From the NCBI GenBank assembly GCA_017553405.1, contig JAFZME010000010.1, positions 1 to 34,099 on the forward strand: DNA of 34,099 nucleotides, given 5' to 3'. Below the pieces are notes generated by a model, which was not told the DNA's origin, ran no database searches, and was given only the letters and a program-made list of their open reading frames with translations. This DNA is from Bacteroidales bacterium. GTDB taxonomy: Bacteria; Bacteroidota; Bacteroidia; Bacteroidales; UBA932. A program made the position numbers and the translations under genes. Positions 13,661 to 23,855 of the stretch are shown here, piece after piece; position 1 is the stretch's first letter; each line of letters starts with the position of its first letter.

Positions 13661-15805
13661 TTAGCTTTCCCACACCTTCAAATACTGCTGGAGAGCCCAC
13701 ATTTCGTCGCGATAACGCGCGGCTGCGAGGAAATCCAGCTCGGCCGCCGCCTTCGTCATCTTGCGCCTGGCCTCCTCGACGGCCTTCTCGACCTGAGGCC
13801 TTGACATAGACCTGATTACGGGGTCCTGAAGCACGGCCGCAAGGTCGGCCTTGACGAATCCGTCCTCGAAGGCCGACTTGTCGTCCCGGCGGGCGTCGTG
13901 GCCCAGCCCCACCGTCACGCGGCCCTTCCCAAGTTCCGAAGGATCAGGCACATAGTAGGGTTTCGTCACGGCATCCGGGGCGCTGACCTTGCCGGTCACC
14001 GTGTTGTTCAGCACGGGGTTGAGCGAGCCGCCGGTACGCACGGCCACCTGCTTCGGGGTGATTCCGTGAAGCTTGTTGTATTCCTGCTGCTTCGACCTGC
14101 GGCGGTTGGTCTCGTAGATGGTCTCGCGCATCGAACCCGTGATGGTGTCGGCATACATAATCACGAGGCCGTTTAGATTGCGCGCCGCCCGCCCTGCGGT
14201 CTGGGTAAGGGCCCTGCCGCTGCGGAGGAATCCCTCCTTGTCGGCATCCAGGATAGCCACCAGCGAGACCGTCGGGATGTCGAGTCCTTCACGGAGGAGG
14301 TTGACGCCGACGAGCACGTCGAAAAGGCCGTTCTTGAAGTCGTCGATTATCTCCACACGGTCCGCAGTGTCCACGTCGGAATGGATGTAGCGGCACCTCA
14401 CGCCGGCCTTGAGGAAATAGGCGTCGAGTTCCTCGGCCATCCTCTTCGTGAGGGTGGTGACGAGGACTCTCTCGTCGCGCTCGGCCCTCTGGCGAATCTC
14501 CTCGAGCAGGTCGTCCACCTGGTTCTCGGTGGGACGGACTTCCACGGGAGGATCCAGCAGGCCGGTCGGGCGCACTATCTGCTCCACCACAAGCCCCTCG
14601 GAACGCTGCAGCTCATAATCCGCCGGAGTGGCGCTCACGTAGACGGTCTGGCCGGTGACGCTCTCGAACTCCTCGAAGGTGAGGGGCCGGTTGTCGGCCG
14701 CCGCTGGGAGCCGGAAGCCATACTCGATGAGCGTCTGCTTGCGCGAATGGTCGCCGCCGAACATAGCCCTCACCTGAGGCAGTGTCACGTGGCTCTCGTC
14801 GATGAAGGTGATGAAATCGTCGGGGAAATAGTCTATGAGGGTAAACGGCCTCTGCCCCGGCTTGCGGCCGTCGAAGTAGCGGGAGTAGTTCTCCACTCCC
14901 GGGCAGTAGCCCATCTCCTTGATCATCTCGATGTCGTATTCCACCCTCTGTTTGAGGCGCTTGGCCTCGAGGTTCTTCCCTATCGACTCGAGATAGGCGA
15001 GCTGGGTGGTGAGGTCGTCCTGGATGTGGCTGACCGCCATAGCGCCCTTTTCCTTGCTCGTGACGAAGTTCTTTGCGGGATACAGAAGTATCTCGTCGAG
15101 CTCCTCGAAAGTCGCTCCCGTCACGGGATCTATGAGGGCTATCCTGTCCACCTCGTCGCCGAAGAATTCAATCCTCGCGGCGTAGTCGGCGCCGCCGAGG
15201 AAGATGTCCACCGTGTCTCCCCTCACCCGGAAGGTCCCCCTCTTGAAATCGGTCTCCGTGCGATAGTAGAGAGCGTCGACTATGCGGTAGAGAAGCCTCG
15301 TCAGCGCCATCTTCTCCCCTTTCCTGACCTTGACGGTCTGGTCGTGGAAGTCGTCGGGGTTGCCTATGCCGTAGAGGCACGAGACGCTGGAAACGACAAT
15401 CACGTCCCTGCGGCCCGACATAAGGGCCGAGGCGGCGCTCACCCGTAGTTCGTCGATCTTCTCGTTGATGCTGAGGTCCTTCTCGATATAGGTGTCCGTA
15501 GTGGGGATATACGCCTCCGGCTGGTAATAGTCGTAGTAGGAGACGAAATATTCCACGGCATTCTCCGGGAAAAATGACTTGAACTCCCCGTAAAGCTGGG
15601 CGGCGAGAGTCTTGTTGTGGCTGAGGATGAGGGCGGGGCGCTGGAGCTTCTCGATGACGCTCGCCATCGTGAAGGTCTTGCCGCTGCCGGTCACGCCGAG
15701 CAGAGTCACCGCATCCACCCCCTCGCGGAGCGCGCGGGAGATGCCTTCGATCGCCTCGGGCTGGTCGCCGGAGGCCTTGAACGGTGACACAAGCTTGAAT
15801 TTCAT
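13661..15805 (-). CDS. uvrB: UvrABC system protein B (excision repair helicase)
   Basis: A 714-residue UvrB, longer than the common 660-680 mainly by inserted segments near the C-terminus. UvrB receives damaged DNA from UvrA, verifies the lesion with its beta-hairpin and loads UvrC. Walker A is GVTGSGKT (37-44), the hairpin segment is [14 protein letters not shown] (86-99), the DEAD-like box is DESHVTLPQ, and QTAGRAARN is the arginine-rich motif VI. A UVR domain is at the C-terminus ([13 protein letters not shown]). Its ATG overlaps the upstream RSH stop by 4 bp (ATGA), so it is the last gene of a long minus-strand run that begins with surface lipoproteins. Confidence 0.97.
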   Translation of the reverse strand: MKFKLVSPFKASGDQPEAIEGISRALREGVDAVTLLGVTGSGKTFTMASVIEKLQRPALILSHNKTLAAQLYGEFKSFFPENAVEYFVSYYDYYQPEAYIPTTDTYIEKDLSINEKIDELRVSAASALMSGRRDVIVVSSVSCLYGIGNPDDFHDQTVKVRKGEKMALTRLLYRIVDALYYRTETDFKRGTFRVRGDTVDIFLGGADYAARIEFFGDEVDRIALIDPVTGATFEELDEILLYPAKNFVTSKEKGAMAVSHIQDDLTTQLAYLESIGKNLEAKRLKQRVEYDIEMIKEMGYCPGVENYSRYFDGRKPGQRPFTLIDYFPDDFITFIDESHVTLPQVRAMFGGDHSRKQTLIEYGFRLPAAADNRPLTFEEFESVTGQTVYVSATPADYELQRSEGLVVEQIVRPTGLLDPPVEVRPTENQVDDLLEEIRQRAERDERVLVTTLTKRMAEELDAYFLKAGVRCRYIHSDVDTADRVEIIDDFKNGLFDVLVGVNLLREGLDIPTVSLVAILDADKEGFLRSGRALTQTAGRAARNLNGLVIMYADTITGSMRETIYETNRRRSKQQEYNKLHGITPKQVAVRTGGSLNPVLNNTVTGKVSAPDAVTKPYYVPDPSELGKGRVTVGLGHDARRDDKSAFEDGFVKADLAAVLQDPVIRSMSRPQVEKAVEEARRKMTKAAAELDFLAAARYRDEMWALQQYLKVWES

Positions 15806-17946
15806 ACCCTCGTGACCTTATAGACCTGCTTGAGAAGTTTCAGCTGGGACAGCACCTTGTCGAGCTCGAGGTTGGACGGGACGGATATCCTGAGGGATAT
15901 CTCGTAGGTCCCCGCCCTGCGGTTCTCAACTACGTTGAAACTGCGGATGGACGTGCGGAAAGTGTTGACCACGTCGTTGACCGACGAGATGGCCGTGCCC
16001 TCCCCCGCCGTCACGACCTTCAGGGCCACCTGGAACGAGCCGCCCGAAGGGGCGTCGGCCCATTTGACCTTCTGTATACGGTAGGGATAGAGTTCGAGAA
16101 GACGCGCCGCGTTGGGGCAGGTGATCCGGTGGATCTTTATGCCGTCGGTCCGGGAGACGAAGCCGAAGACATCGTCGCCGAAGACCGGGTTGCAGCAGCG
16201 GGCCATCTTGTAGTCGAGGCCCTTGAGGTCGCGCGCATTGAGCACAAGGATGTCGTCCTTCGAAGAGGACGCTCCCCTCTTTATCTTCGCCGCTTCCGCC
16301 GCCTGGGCGGCCTCGACGGCCTCCCTGTGGCGCTGTTCTTCGCCAAGAATGAATTCCTTTATCTCGTTGACGTCTATCTCCTCGTCGGAGATGAGTCCGA
16401 AGAAAGCGTTGACGGAAGATATCTTCCTTTTCTTGAGGAACTCGGAGAGAAGTTCGTCCGTAAGAGTCAGTTTCCAGTTCTTGAGGCGGCGGGAGAGAAG
16501 TTCGCGGCCGTCGGAGGCCTTCCTGTGCTCGGCTTCGCCAAGCGCCTGCTTGATCTTCGAGCGCGCCTTGGAGCTGACAACGAAATTGATCCAGTCCGGC
16601 GCAGGCTTCTGGTTCTTGCCGGTGAGGATCTCCACCACGTCGCCTGTCGAGAGCTTCTCCCTGATGGTGACGGCCTTGCCGTTGATCTTGCCGCCCAGGC
16701 AGTGGGTGCCTATGTTCGTGTGGATATTGAAAGCGAAATCGAGCACGGTGGCCCCTGCGGGCAGGATCCTGAGCTCTCCGGAAGGAGTGAACACGAATAT
16801 CTCCTTCGAAGGCGGCTGCGGAAGGTCTTCGGGAGAGTCGTTGTCGGGGTGCTCAAGGGCGTAGCGCACGGCGACGAGCCACTTGTCCATCGTCTCCTCG
16901 TGGCGGATGCCCTTGTAGGCCCAGTGGGAGGCGAAGCCGTTCTCGGCGATGTCGTCCATCCTGCGCGTGCGGATCTGGACCTCGAGGAAAGCGCCGTCCT
17001 TGTTCTTGACGGTGATGTGGAGGGACTCGTAGCCGTTGGTCTTAGGGTTGGTCACCCAGTCGCGGAGACGGCTGGTGTCGGGTTCATATTCCTCCGTGAC
17101 GAAGGAATAGACCTTCCAGCAGAGCGCCTTCTCAGTCGCGGGATCATCGGGGCAGTCGATTATGAACCTTATGGCGAAAACGTCGTAAACCCCCTCGAAG
17201 GGGACTTTCTGCTTCTGCATCTTGGTCCATATCGAATAGGCCGCCTTGGTCCTGATCTTCAGCTTATACTGTATGCCGGCGTCGGAGAGCTTGCGCTTGA
17301 GCGGTTCGATGAACTCCTCCATCAGGCGCTCGCGGTCCTTCGCGGTGGCCTTCAACTTATTGGTTATCAGGCGGTACTGCTCAGGCTCGGCATAGCTCAG
17401 ATAGATGTCCTCCATCTCCCGCTTCATATTGTACAGACCCAACTGATGGGCCAGCGGGATATAGAGAAGGAGCGTCTCCAGGACCTTGCTCTCCCGCGAG
17501 GAGCGCGGGAACATCGACAGACTGCGCATCACCTCCAGGCGGTCGGCGAGCTTGAGCACCGTCACGCGGGGGTCCCGTGAGTACTGGATGATGAGTTTCT
17601 TGTAGTTTTCGGCCTCCAGGCGCGTGTCCTTCGGCTTGATGGTCGAGATCAGATTGAGGCCGTCGACCATCGTGTAGACGCTCTCGTCGAAGCCGAGGGC
17701 GCGTATGTCGATTTCGGGATGGAGGCGGACCGCCTCGTGGAGAAACACCGCCGCGATGCACTCCGGCGGGAGGCCGATCTCATCGGCCACTATGCGCGCA
17801 ACACCCAGCGGGTGACCTATAAAAGGAGACCCGTCATAGCGGGTCTCCTCTTTCAATGCATCTGCTGCAACCTCGTAAGCTTTGCGTATTGTCTCCCGAC
17901 CCTCCGGAGAATATGCGTCGAACAGCCCCTGAGGAAGATTATTCAT
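15802..17946 (-). CDS. relA: RelA/SpoT homologue with degenerate hydrolase domain
   Basis: A 714-residue long RSH enzyme that controls (p)ppGpp. Order: HD hydrolase-like domain (about 30-170), synthetase (about 225-345), TGS (about 385-450), a zinc-finger-like segment with CC ([13 protein letters not shown]), and a C-terminal ACT domain (about 640-714). The synthetase looks active: D255 in [22 protein letters not shown] (299-313), LEVQIRT with E322, and HWAYK. The hydrolase looks impaired: the HD...ED box is HEAVRLH (H70-E71), and the usual LADRLHNMR is LADRLEVMR, although H45 and D135 remain. The pre-YxS motif is RLRD, close to the RxKD of bifunctional enzymes. It overlaps the upstream lipoprotein gene by 8 bp and uvrB by 4 bp. 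Predicted to be a synthetase only. Confidence 0.9.
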   Translation of the reverse strand: MNNLPQGLFDAYSPEGRETIRKAYEVAADALKEETRYDGSPFIGHPLGVARIVADEIGLPPECIAAVFLHEAVRLHPEIDIRALGFDESVYTMVDGLNLISTIKPKDTRLEAENYKKLIIQYSRDPRVTVLKLADRLEVMRSLSMFPRSSRESKVLETLLLYIPLAHQLGLYNMKREMEDIYLSYAEPEQYRLITNKLKATAKDRERLMEEFIEPLKRKLSDAGIQYKLKIRTKAAYSIWTKMQKQKVPFEGVYDVFAIRFIIDCPDDPATEKALCWKVYSFVTEEYEPDTSRLRDWVTNPKTNGYESLHITVKNKDGAFLEVQIRTRRMDDIAENGFASHWAYKGIRHEETMDKWLVAVRYALEHPDNDSPEDLPQPPSKEIFVFTPSGELRILPAGATVLDFAFNIHTNIGTHCLGGKINGKAVTIREKLSTGDVVEILTGKNQKPAPDWINFVVSSKARSKIKQALGEAEHRKASDGRELLSRRLKNWKLTLTDELLSEFLKKRKISSVNAFFGLISDEEIDVNEIKEFILGEEQRHREAVEAAQAAEAAKIKRGASSSKDDILVLNARDLKGLDYKMARCCNPVFGDDVFGFVSRTDGIKIHRITCPNAARLLELYPYRIQKVKWADAPSGGSFQVALKVVTAGEGTAISSVNDVVNTFRTSIRSFNVVENRRAGTYEISLRISVPSNLELDKVLSQLKLLKQVYKVTRV

Positions 17947-19537
17947 ACTCCAGCGATAATTCGTCTACATAAAGTGTACTGCCCACGCCGCCGGTGTAGT
18001 CGTCGGCGTAGAAACTCGAACATACGATAATAACGATGTATTTCGGCGTGCGGTAGCTTCTGTACTCGAGAGGGAGGGTGAACTCGATGTACTGGTCGCC
18101 CTCGGTCCTCGGAAGTTTGACCTCGTTGAAAGCGATGATCTCCGGGGCGTTCTTGAAATCCACGAACACCCTTTCACCGCTGAGGACGTGGAACTGCTCA
18201 TCCCAGTCGGTCAGAAGTATCTGGAACTGTCCGATGTCGTCCTTGCCAAGCAGGTCGTCGTGACCATAATCGACATAGTTGACCGTTGCAGGGGTATAGT
18301 GATACCAGCCCTTGAGAGCCTTCGGCTTCGAGGTGAACGGATATCCCCAAGCTATGTCGGCGCCAAGCCCCTGCAGTCTGCAGAAATCACCCACATAGAT
18401 GCTTCCGCCGGCGAATTTCACCGCAGCATAGGTGCTCTTCATCTTCACAGCCTTGCCCTTTACGACGAAATTCTCCTCAGGGAAAGTTACGTTGTCGAGG
18501 AAACTGGCCGTCGCGGCATTTGCCGTGTCCCAGCAGCGAAGTTCATCGTACATACCGGTCGTACCGGCCGGATAGGGATTCCAGACCTTGCCGGACTTTG
18601 ACCAGTCGTCGAAATTGCTGTTGGGAATCTGGGCGGCCTTGTCGGTCTTGACGGTGACGACATCGGAAATTGTTTCGCCGTTGGCGATACGGATTTCATA
18701 TTCGGTGTCGTCCTCGAGATCCGTGATCTTGCCGGTTATGCCTACACCGGCTACTTTTGCCTGCTCCCAGACCTCCCAGTCTTCATCACCGGACATACGG
18801 TACTGAAGCTGAGGAGACCCGGCGCCGTTGAAGGTGCCCTTGACCTCGATGCTGTAGGCCCACGGAAGGACCGACTTGATCTCGACGGGAGGAGTATACT
18901 GCACGACGGTAAGCGTCCAGGTCGTCGTCTCGCCCTTGTACAGCACGTCGAAAGTCCTGTCCATAACGCAGCTGAGCGTCATCGGGAACTTGACGTTCCT
19001 GGTGACGACAGAGGTGGTCTCTCCGTCCTTCTCGTAGCCGGTCGTGGAGACTATCTTGGAGCCCTTGGGGCCGAGTTTCATCGAATTGAAGACGACGGAA
19101 TTCAGGCTCTGGGTGTTGAGGACGCTGACGACAATCCTGTGCCCGGCCTCATTGATGGAGGCGTCGCCCGACTGGTTTCCCACATTGACATAACGCTCGA
19201 TCGTCTGCGTAGCGGAAATAGTCCACTCGTAGTCGCGGTAATATGAAAACGTGATCTTGAACGGCTCGGTGAGGTCCAGAACATTGGGGATCTCCCTCGA
19301 AACCGTCGCACCCGGGGTGTAGACGAATGACTCCACGTCGAGGGCCGACATATCCGCCGTCTCCTCAAGATCGACGACGACCGTACGGGCCGAAGCGTCT
19401 ATCTTGACGCTTTTCTGAAGCCCCACCTTGAACTCCGTGATGCCGGCAAGGACGACAGGGTAATCCATATCGTTCCTGAGGCAGGAAGTGAGGAGAATCA
19501 GCAGAAGCGCCGCGAATATTTTATTCAGCCTGCACAT
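17939..19537 (-). CDS. PCMD-domain surface lipoprotein
   Basis: 532 residues from ATG 19535-19537, which gives a lipoprotein signal (MCRLNKIFAALLLILLTSC, lipidation at C19). The frame is open 47 codons upstream over the preceding gene, but without a signal. The N-terminal half has beta-sandwich repeats. An Fn3-like module (about 285-335; YEIRIANGETISDVVTVKT) follows, then a PCMD domain ('putative carbohydrate metabolism domain', about 340-532). That domain starts IPNSNFDDW and carries the SKPKALKGWYHYTPATVN segment shared with the protein at 20352-22499; it ends in [10 protein letters not shown]. Likely exported to the surface with the neighbouring lipoproteins; carbohydrate binding is suggested only by the family name and fold. 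The end overlaps relA by 8 bp. Confidence 0.85.
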   Translation of the reverse strand: MCRLNKIFAALLLILLTSCLRNDMDYPVVLAGITEFKVGLQKSVKIDASARTVVVDLEETADMSALDVESFVYTPGATVSREIPNVLDLTEPFKITFSYYRDYEWTISATQTIERYVNVGNQSGDASINEAGHRIVVSVLNTQSLNSVVFNSMKLGPKGSKIVSTTGYEKDGETTSVVTRNVKFPMTLSCVMDRTFDVLYKGETTTWTLTVVQYTPPVEIKSVLPWAYSIEVKGTFNGAGSPQLQYRMSGDEDWEVWEQAKVAGVGITGKITDLEDDTEYEIRIANGETISDVVTVKTDKAAQIPNSNFDDWSKSGKVWNPYPAGTTGMYDELRCWDTANAATASFLDNVTFPEENFVVKGKAVKMKSTYAAVKFAGGSIYVGDFCRLQGLGADIAWGYPFTSKPKALKGWYHYTPATVNYVDYGHDDLLGKDDIGQFQILLTDWDEQFHVLSGERVFVDFKNAPEIIAFNEVKLPRTEGDQYIEFTLPLEYRSYRTPKYIVIIVCSSFYADDYTGGVGSTLYVDELSLEYE

Positions 19538-20348
19538 TCGGATGTCTCTTAGGATTATGGCGACGGTCAAGAATATAGAACGAAGTACCCACCTCGATGG
19601 AAAAGACATTGAGCCCGAAGGAAGTGTTGCCTCCCTGCATAAGACTCCTGTCCACCTGGTTGGTCGTCTGCACCACACGCCTGTAGGTGATGCCGAACAC
19701 GCCCATCTGGGCTATCAGGGCGACGTTGTTCATCACGAAGATGCACAGGCCGGGGAAGAAGTCGAAACTGGCCCTGAAAGTGTCGCTGTAGGTGCCGTGC
19801 TTCAGCCCGTCCTCTATCTTGTAGCTCTTGGACTGCGAATAGGCTCCGCCGATACGTCCTTCAAGGATGATGGCGAACCGCTTGCTGGAGGCTATGGGCA
19901 TATAGTTGCGCAGCGTCAGACAGGCTTCGTAGGAATTGGACTGGTAGTAGTAGTCCTTGACTCCGAAGGAAAGGTCGTCGCCCAACGAGATGTTGAGGTT
20001 GCCGACTCCGAGCTTCATACGTCCGTAGCTGAACCTTGCTCCGATACAGCTGTTGTCCCAGAGGAAATACTCCACGTTGGGAGAAATGGTGAAGCGGTTG
20101 AGCGAGCCCTTCATACCGTTGATAAGCCCTGTCGGCAGGGCGAAGCCCACGTCTTCCAGACCCTGACCAAGCTGGTAGGTCATAAAATTGAACGTGGCGC
20201 CGGCCCCGACGGTCCCTTTCGGGATGAAAAGCGTGTTGGGCTTTTCAATGCCGCGGTCGAAGGGATCGGGTGCCTTCTTCTCGCGGGCCTGTACGCCGAA
20301 TGTCGCGCACAGACCCGCTAAAAGGAGTATTAGGCTGCTTTTACGCAT
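19521..20348 (-). CDS. Outer-membrane beta-barrel protein within the lipoprotein operon
   Basis: 275 residues with a Sec signal (MRKSSLILLLAGLCATFGVQA) and no lipobox cysteine in the right place. The mature part is a series of amphipathic strands with aromatic ends (VEYFLWDNSCIGARFSYGRMKL, RFAIILEGRIGGAYSQSKSY, TSFGLNVFSIEVGTSFYIL), typical of an 8-12-stranded barrel. It lacks the usual terminal Phe and ends in a basic tail (DRRHNPKRHPNVQAE). It starts 3 bp after the stop of the 715-residue lipoprotein and overlaps the next lipoprotein by 17 bp. A role in anchoring or exporting those lipoproteins is a guess from position. Confidence 0.78.
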   Translation of the reverse strand: MRKSSLILLLAGLCATFGVQAREKKAPDPFDRGIEKPNTLFIPKGTVGAGATFNFMTYQLGQGLEDVGFALPTGLINGMKGSLNRFTISPNVEYFLWDNSCIGARFSYGRMKLGVGNLNISLGDDLSFGVKDYYYQSNSYEACLTLRNYMPIASSKRFAIILEGRIGGAYSQSKSYKIEDGLKHGTYSDTFRASFDFFPGLCIFVMNNVALIAQMGVFGITYRRVVQTTNQVDRSLMQGGNTSFGLNVFSIEVGTSFYILDRRHNPKRHPNVQAE

Positions 20349-20351
20349 TTT

Positions 20352-22499
20352 CTAATCACGATATCCGACGAGCTGCCTCTCAGCCTCGGTGAGCTCGGCA
20401 GGATCGTAGATGAGTTCGAACTCATCCACAAGGAGAGTCGAGCCTTCACCGCCGGTGAAGTAGTCGGCATAGCGGCAGGAAGAGGCCATAACCACGATGT
20501 AGGAAGGATTCCTCTCCAGGTCGCGGTACTCGAACGGGATTGTGAACTGCACGTAGCCGCTGTTCCTGACACTCGAATACAGGGCGCCCGCGGCGATGAT
20601 ACTGTCGTCATCCTCGGCCAGGAACTGCATAGAAGACGTGGAAATGGAGAACTGCGAAGACCAGTCCGTCAGGTACATCTTGATGGAGCACTGGTCGGTA
20701 GTGCCGTTGAGGGATGTGTACGGAGCCTTTGTCTTGTTGATGGTCGCAGGAGTGTACTTCATCCAGCCGCGGAGGGCGATGGGCTTTGAAGTAAAGGCGT
20801 AGCCCCACTTCAGATCGGCGCCGAGGCCGTTCACCCTGCCGAATTTTCCGGTATAGATGTTACCCGCGGCAAGCTGGCCATAAGCGACAAGCGCCGTCAG
20901 CTTCGCCGCCTTTCCGCGGACCACGTCGCTTTCTTCGGGAACCGTCGGGTTGCCTGCGATACTGGCCACGCCGGGGTTCGCGGAATCCCACACATAGTTG
21001 CTGGAAGAAGCGTTGGGGATCCACGCACTACCATCCTGATACCAGTTGTCAAAACCGAGATTGGGGATTGTGAGCGCGCTGCCGGTCGTAAACGCTATTT
21101 CTCCGGTGTCTTCATCCTTGTCGGAGACGGTGCGGAAGACGTACTGGGTATTGGGAGCAAGCCCGTAGACCTCAGCATAGACAGTCTTGGCCGCATTGTC
21201 ATAGACGACATAGTCGCTTGCTGAAGGCTCGTGCCAAACGGACTCAGAGGTCTTCTTGTACTGGATCCTGACGCCTGCGGGCATTGTCGCTGCAAACCAG
21301 CGGCCCTTGAGCATTGCGAACTCGGCCCACGCCTTGGCGCTGACGGCCTGGGCATCGATAGGCGAGATCACAGAGAGGTTGTAGCGGACCTCGTTGTAGG
21401 CGTTCTCGGTGTCGATGACGGTCGTGGTGAAGGAGTAATCGCCTATAGGAAGTCTGGAGATAAATGTGGTGAAATCAATCTCCGCCTCAGTGGCGCCCCA
21501 GTCGACGACATTGCAGGCAATGCCGAGGTCGGTGACGGAGCTGATGACCTGAGTGGTCACGAGGTCGGTCCACTGGGGAAGGCCCACGGCGAGAAGGCCG
21601 GCATCGGCGTGGTGGAGCACCAGGGAGGCAATGCCCCTTTCCGCGAGGAAAGTGGCCTTGTGGCTCTCGGTGGATCCTTCGATGACGGTGATGACGTTGG
21701 TCAGCGGGAAGTCCGTGTTGGTGATGGGCTTTCCGTCGAGGCCGAAGTTCATCTTGAGCTTGTACTCGTTGTAGACAGTGTCCTCATCGACGATGATGGT
21801 GAGGGTGAAGCCGCCGGTCTGGGCGCTTTCATCGGCCATCGAGAACTTGAAGTGGTAGTGCTGGTTGGCCTGGACACCGGTGATCTCATTGGGCCCGATG
21901 GTGGTCTGCATTCCGTCGGAATTGACCATTATCAGGGTATAGGTGAGGGTGCCGGTCACGGCGTAGTAGCCGGTGTTGTTGACGGTGCCGTTGTTTTTGG
22001 CGAAAGTGAGAGTCTCACCGTTGCCGTTTTCGATAATCACCCTGTAGTCGCTGAAAAGTTCGGGAATGGGGTCCGTGAACTCAACCGTAACCATTGTGTT
22101 GGCAAGGGTGCAGGTGATGTTGACGGTGTTGGTCCTTTCGGGCTTCACGAGTATCCTCTGGGAACCGCTGTAGTAGGGGCTGCCCCAGGCCGCGGCATTG
22201 TCGCTGCCGGAGTACGCCGTGACGGTGTACCACCCGGCCGCAACCGCGAGGGGCTCGGTCGCGAGAGTGCGGTAGTCCGCTACAGAGTAGCTGTGGACTC
22301 CGTCGTCTCCGACTATCGAAAGGGAGAAGACCATATCGTCATCCGGGGCTTCCGGAGACTTTACGGTGATCTCCGACGGGTCGCCCATTCCGAGCGAGAC
22401 CGTCAGGTAGCCTGTGCCGCTGTACTCCCTCTTCGCGCAGGAGAGCACGGAGAGAAGCACTATCGCGGCAAGGGCTGCTTTAATCTTTGACAATCTCAT
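20352..22499 (-). CDS. DUF4493 and PCMD surface lipoprotein
   Basis: 715 residues with lipoprotein signal MRLSKIKAALAAIVLLSVLSC (C21). The N-terminal third matches the DUF4493 pattern: GYLTVSLGMGD, then a CLANTMVTVEF-type strand (about residue 130). These are followed by a bulky beta-rich middle and an Fn3-like module (VYGLAPNTQYVFRTVSDKDED). A C-terminal PCMD domain starts near IPNLGFDNWYQDG, has SKPIALRGWMKYTPATINK and ends in VDEFELIYD. It is a close relative of the 532-residue protein downstream and of its upstream neighbours. All are probably tethered to the outer membrane. The gene begins 15 bp after the 446-residue lipoprotein. Ligand unknown; a glycan is the usual guess for these families. 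Confidence 0.85.
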   Translation of the reverse strand: MRLSKIKAALAAIVLLSVLSCAKREYSGTGYLTVSLGMGDPSEITVKSPEAPDDDMVFSLSIVGDDGVHSYSVADYRTLATEPLAVAAGWYTVTAYSGSDNAAAWGSPYYSGSQRILVKPERTNTVNITCTLANTMVTVEFTDPIPELFSDYRVIIENGNGETLTFAKNNGTVNNTGYYAVTGTLTYTLIMVNSDGMQTTIGPNEITGVQANQHYHFKFSMADESAQTGGFTLTIIVDEDTVYNEYKLKMNFGLDGKPITNTDFPLTNVITVIEGSTESHKATFLAERGIASLVLHHADAGLLAVGLPQWTDLVTTQVISSVTDLGIACNVVDWGATEAEIDFTTFISRLPIGDYSFTTTVIDTENAYNEVRYNLSVISPIDAQAVSAKAWAEFAMLKGRWFAATMPAGVRIQYKKTSESVWHEPSASDYVVYDNAAKTVYAEVYGLAPNTQYVFRTVSDKDEDTGEIAFTTGSALTIPNLGFDNWYQDGSAWIPNASSSNYVWDSANPGVASIAGNPTVPEESDVVRGKAAKLTALVAYGQLAAGNIYTGKFGRVNGLGADLKWGYAFTSKPIALRGWMKYTPATINKTKAPYTSLNGTTDQCSIKMYLTDWSSQFSISTSSMQFLAEDDDSIIAAGALYSSVRNSGYVQFTIPFEYRDLERNPSYIVVMASSCRYADYFTGGEGSTLLVDEFELIYDPAELTEAERQLVGYRD

Positions 22500-22514
22500 A
22501 ATCCGGATGGGTTA

Positions 22515-23855
22515 TCAGTTGTTGGGAGCCACAAAAATAATGGGCTTGGTCGTGCTCTGGTCCAGTTCGTCAACGACAGTCAGAGTAAAGATATGCCTTG
22601 ATCCTGCGTCACTTCCATCAGGAGCAAGATAAACCTTTATCATAGGAATGAGCTTCGACAGGGAGAACAGTACTTCCGTCTGGCCGAGAACAGCATCTTT
22701 GACAGGAATTCCGAGTTGCATACCGTCGAGCGCATCGCAAAGAGTCGTGTCGTAGATCATATCCATAATGAAAGGATGGGTCGCGTAGTAGGATGTACCC
22801 TGGGGGTCGCTGGCCGGGAGAGAGCCGTCGCGGCCGGACAGGGCGGCGAGGGTCGGTCCGAGAGGGCGGGAGTTGACCTCGACCTCAAAGGTCTTGATCT
22901 TCTCCTGGGCCTCGATAAGAATCTCGACGTTCATCGAGTCGGCGATAAGCATTTCCTCGAAATCAGGGTTGGCCTCCCAGGTGAATACCGGGGCCGTGGA
23001 AACCACGGGCGGATCGTCGGGGTTGTTGGGATCGTCGGGATCGTCGCCGCCTTCACCGCCGCCTTCGACGGGAGTCTCCGTGAAACCGGGGACTTCGACG
23101 TCGTCCACCTTCTCATTGACGGAAGTGTCGATGGTGATGTCGAAGCCGGCCTGGCCGGTGACCTTGGCGTCGAGCATAATGACGTGGTGGTCGCGCGCAG
23201 AAACCCGCGTGATGGCCTTCTCTACGTGGCAGACGTTGTCGGGAGCATCATAATCGATTGACCTGTAGCCGTCGACGGATATGAGAAGAGGAGCCACGGT
23301 GAAGTAGCCTTCACGGCATTCGGTGATGTCGTCACGTTCCGAGTTCTTCTCCCAGGTCAGTGTCTTCTGAGCCACATCAGGGGCGTTCCAGTCATACGCG
23401 TTGGTGACCTTGACGGTGTAGCTCGAGACCTCCTCGTTGAAGTTGGCGGTGGTCGCGATGGTGACCTTCATATTGGCAAGCGTACACACGATGCCGACCG
23501 AAGTAAGTTCGCCGGTCACGATATTGAATTCCTTGGTGCCTGAATAAATGGGCTGGTCCCAGGCCGCGGGCTCCTGATAGAGGGAGGATGCGGTGATGCT
23601 GTAGTGGCCGCTGGGGAGATCCAGTTGGGCAGGCATATCGGCAAAACGGGGGTAAGTGCGCGTCCAGTTGTCGGCAGGACGGTTGATGTCGATGACGAAC
23701 TCGCGGGTGTCGCTGTTGGTCGCTTTGGTCACATAACCTGCGGAAGAACGGTCCAGATTCAATTTGAGGAAACCCGTGCCGTCGGTCTTGACCTCTTTCT
23801 TGCAGCCGGCAAATACTACGGCGGCAAGCATTATGGTATAAAATATCTTTTTCAT
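22515..23855 (-). CDS. DUF4493-type surface lipoprotein, no PCMD
   Basis: 446 residues with lipobox at C18 (MKKIFYTIMLAAVVFAGC, followed by KKEVKTDGTGFLKLNLD). Residues about 25-250 resemble DUF4493, including IVCTLANMKVTI, which matches CTLANTMVTV in the next lipoprotein. A flexible Gly/Asp/Pro linker (GGGEGGDDPDDPNNPDDPP, about 265-283) separates this from a C-terminal beta-domain of unknown family that ends FVAPNN. Unlike its neighbours it has no PCMD domain; that position is taken by the unknown domain. Its ATG shares one base with the stop of the upstream 768-residue lipoprotein. Function unknown, probably surface-exposed adhesion or ligand capture. Confidence 0.82.
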   Translation of the reverse strand: MKKIFYTIMLAAVVFAGCKKEVKTDGTGFLKLNLDRSSAGYVTKATNSDTREFVIDINRPADNWTRTYPRFADMPAQLDLPSGHYSITASSLYQEPAAWDQPIYSGTKEFNIVTGELTSVGIVCTLANMKVTIATTANFNEEVSSYTVKVTNAYDWNAPDVAQKTLTWEKNSERDDITECREGYFTVAPLLISVDGYRSIDYDAPDNVCHVEKAITRVSARDHHVIMLDAKVTGQAGFDITIDTSVNEKVDDVEVPGFTETPVEGGGEGGDDPDDPNNPDDPPVVSTAPVFTWEANPDFEEMLIADSMNVEILIEAQEKIKTFEVEVNSRPLGPTLAALSGRDGSLPASDPQGTSYYATHPFIMDMIYDTTLCDALDGMQLGIPVKDAVLGQTEVLFSLSKLIPMIKVYLAPDGSDAGSRHIFTLTVVDELDQSTTKPIIFVAPNN

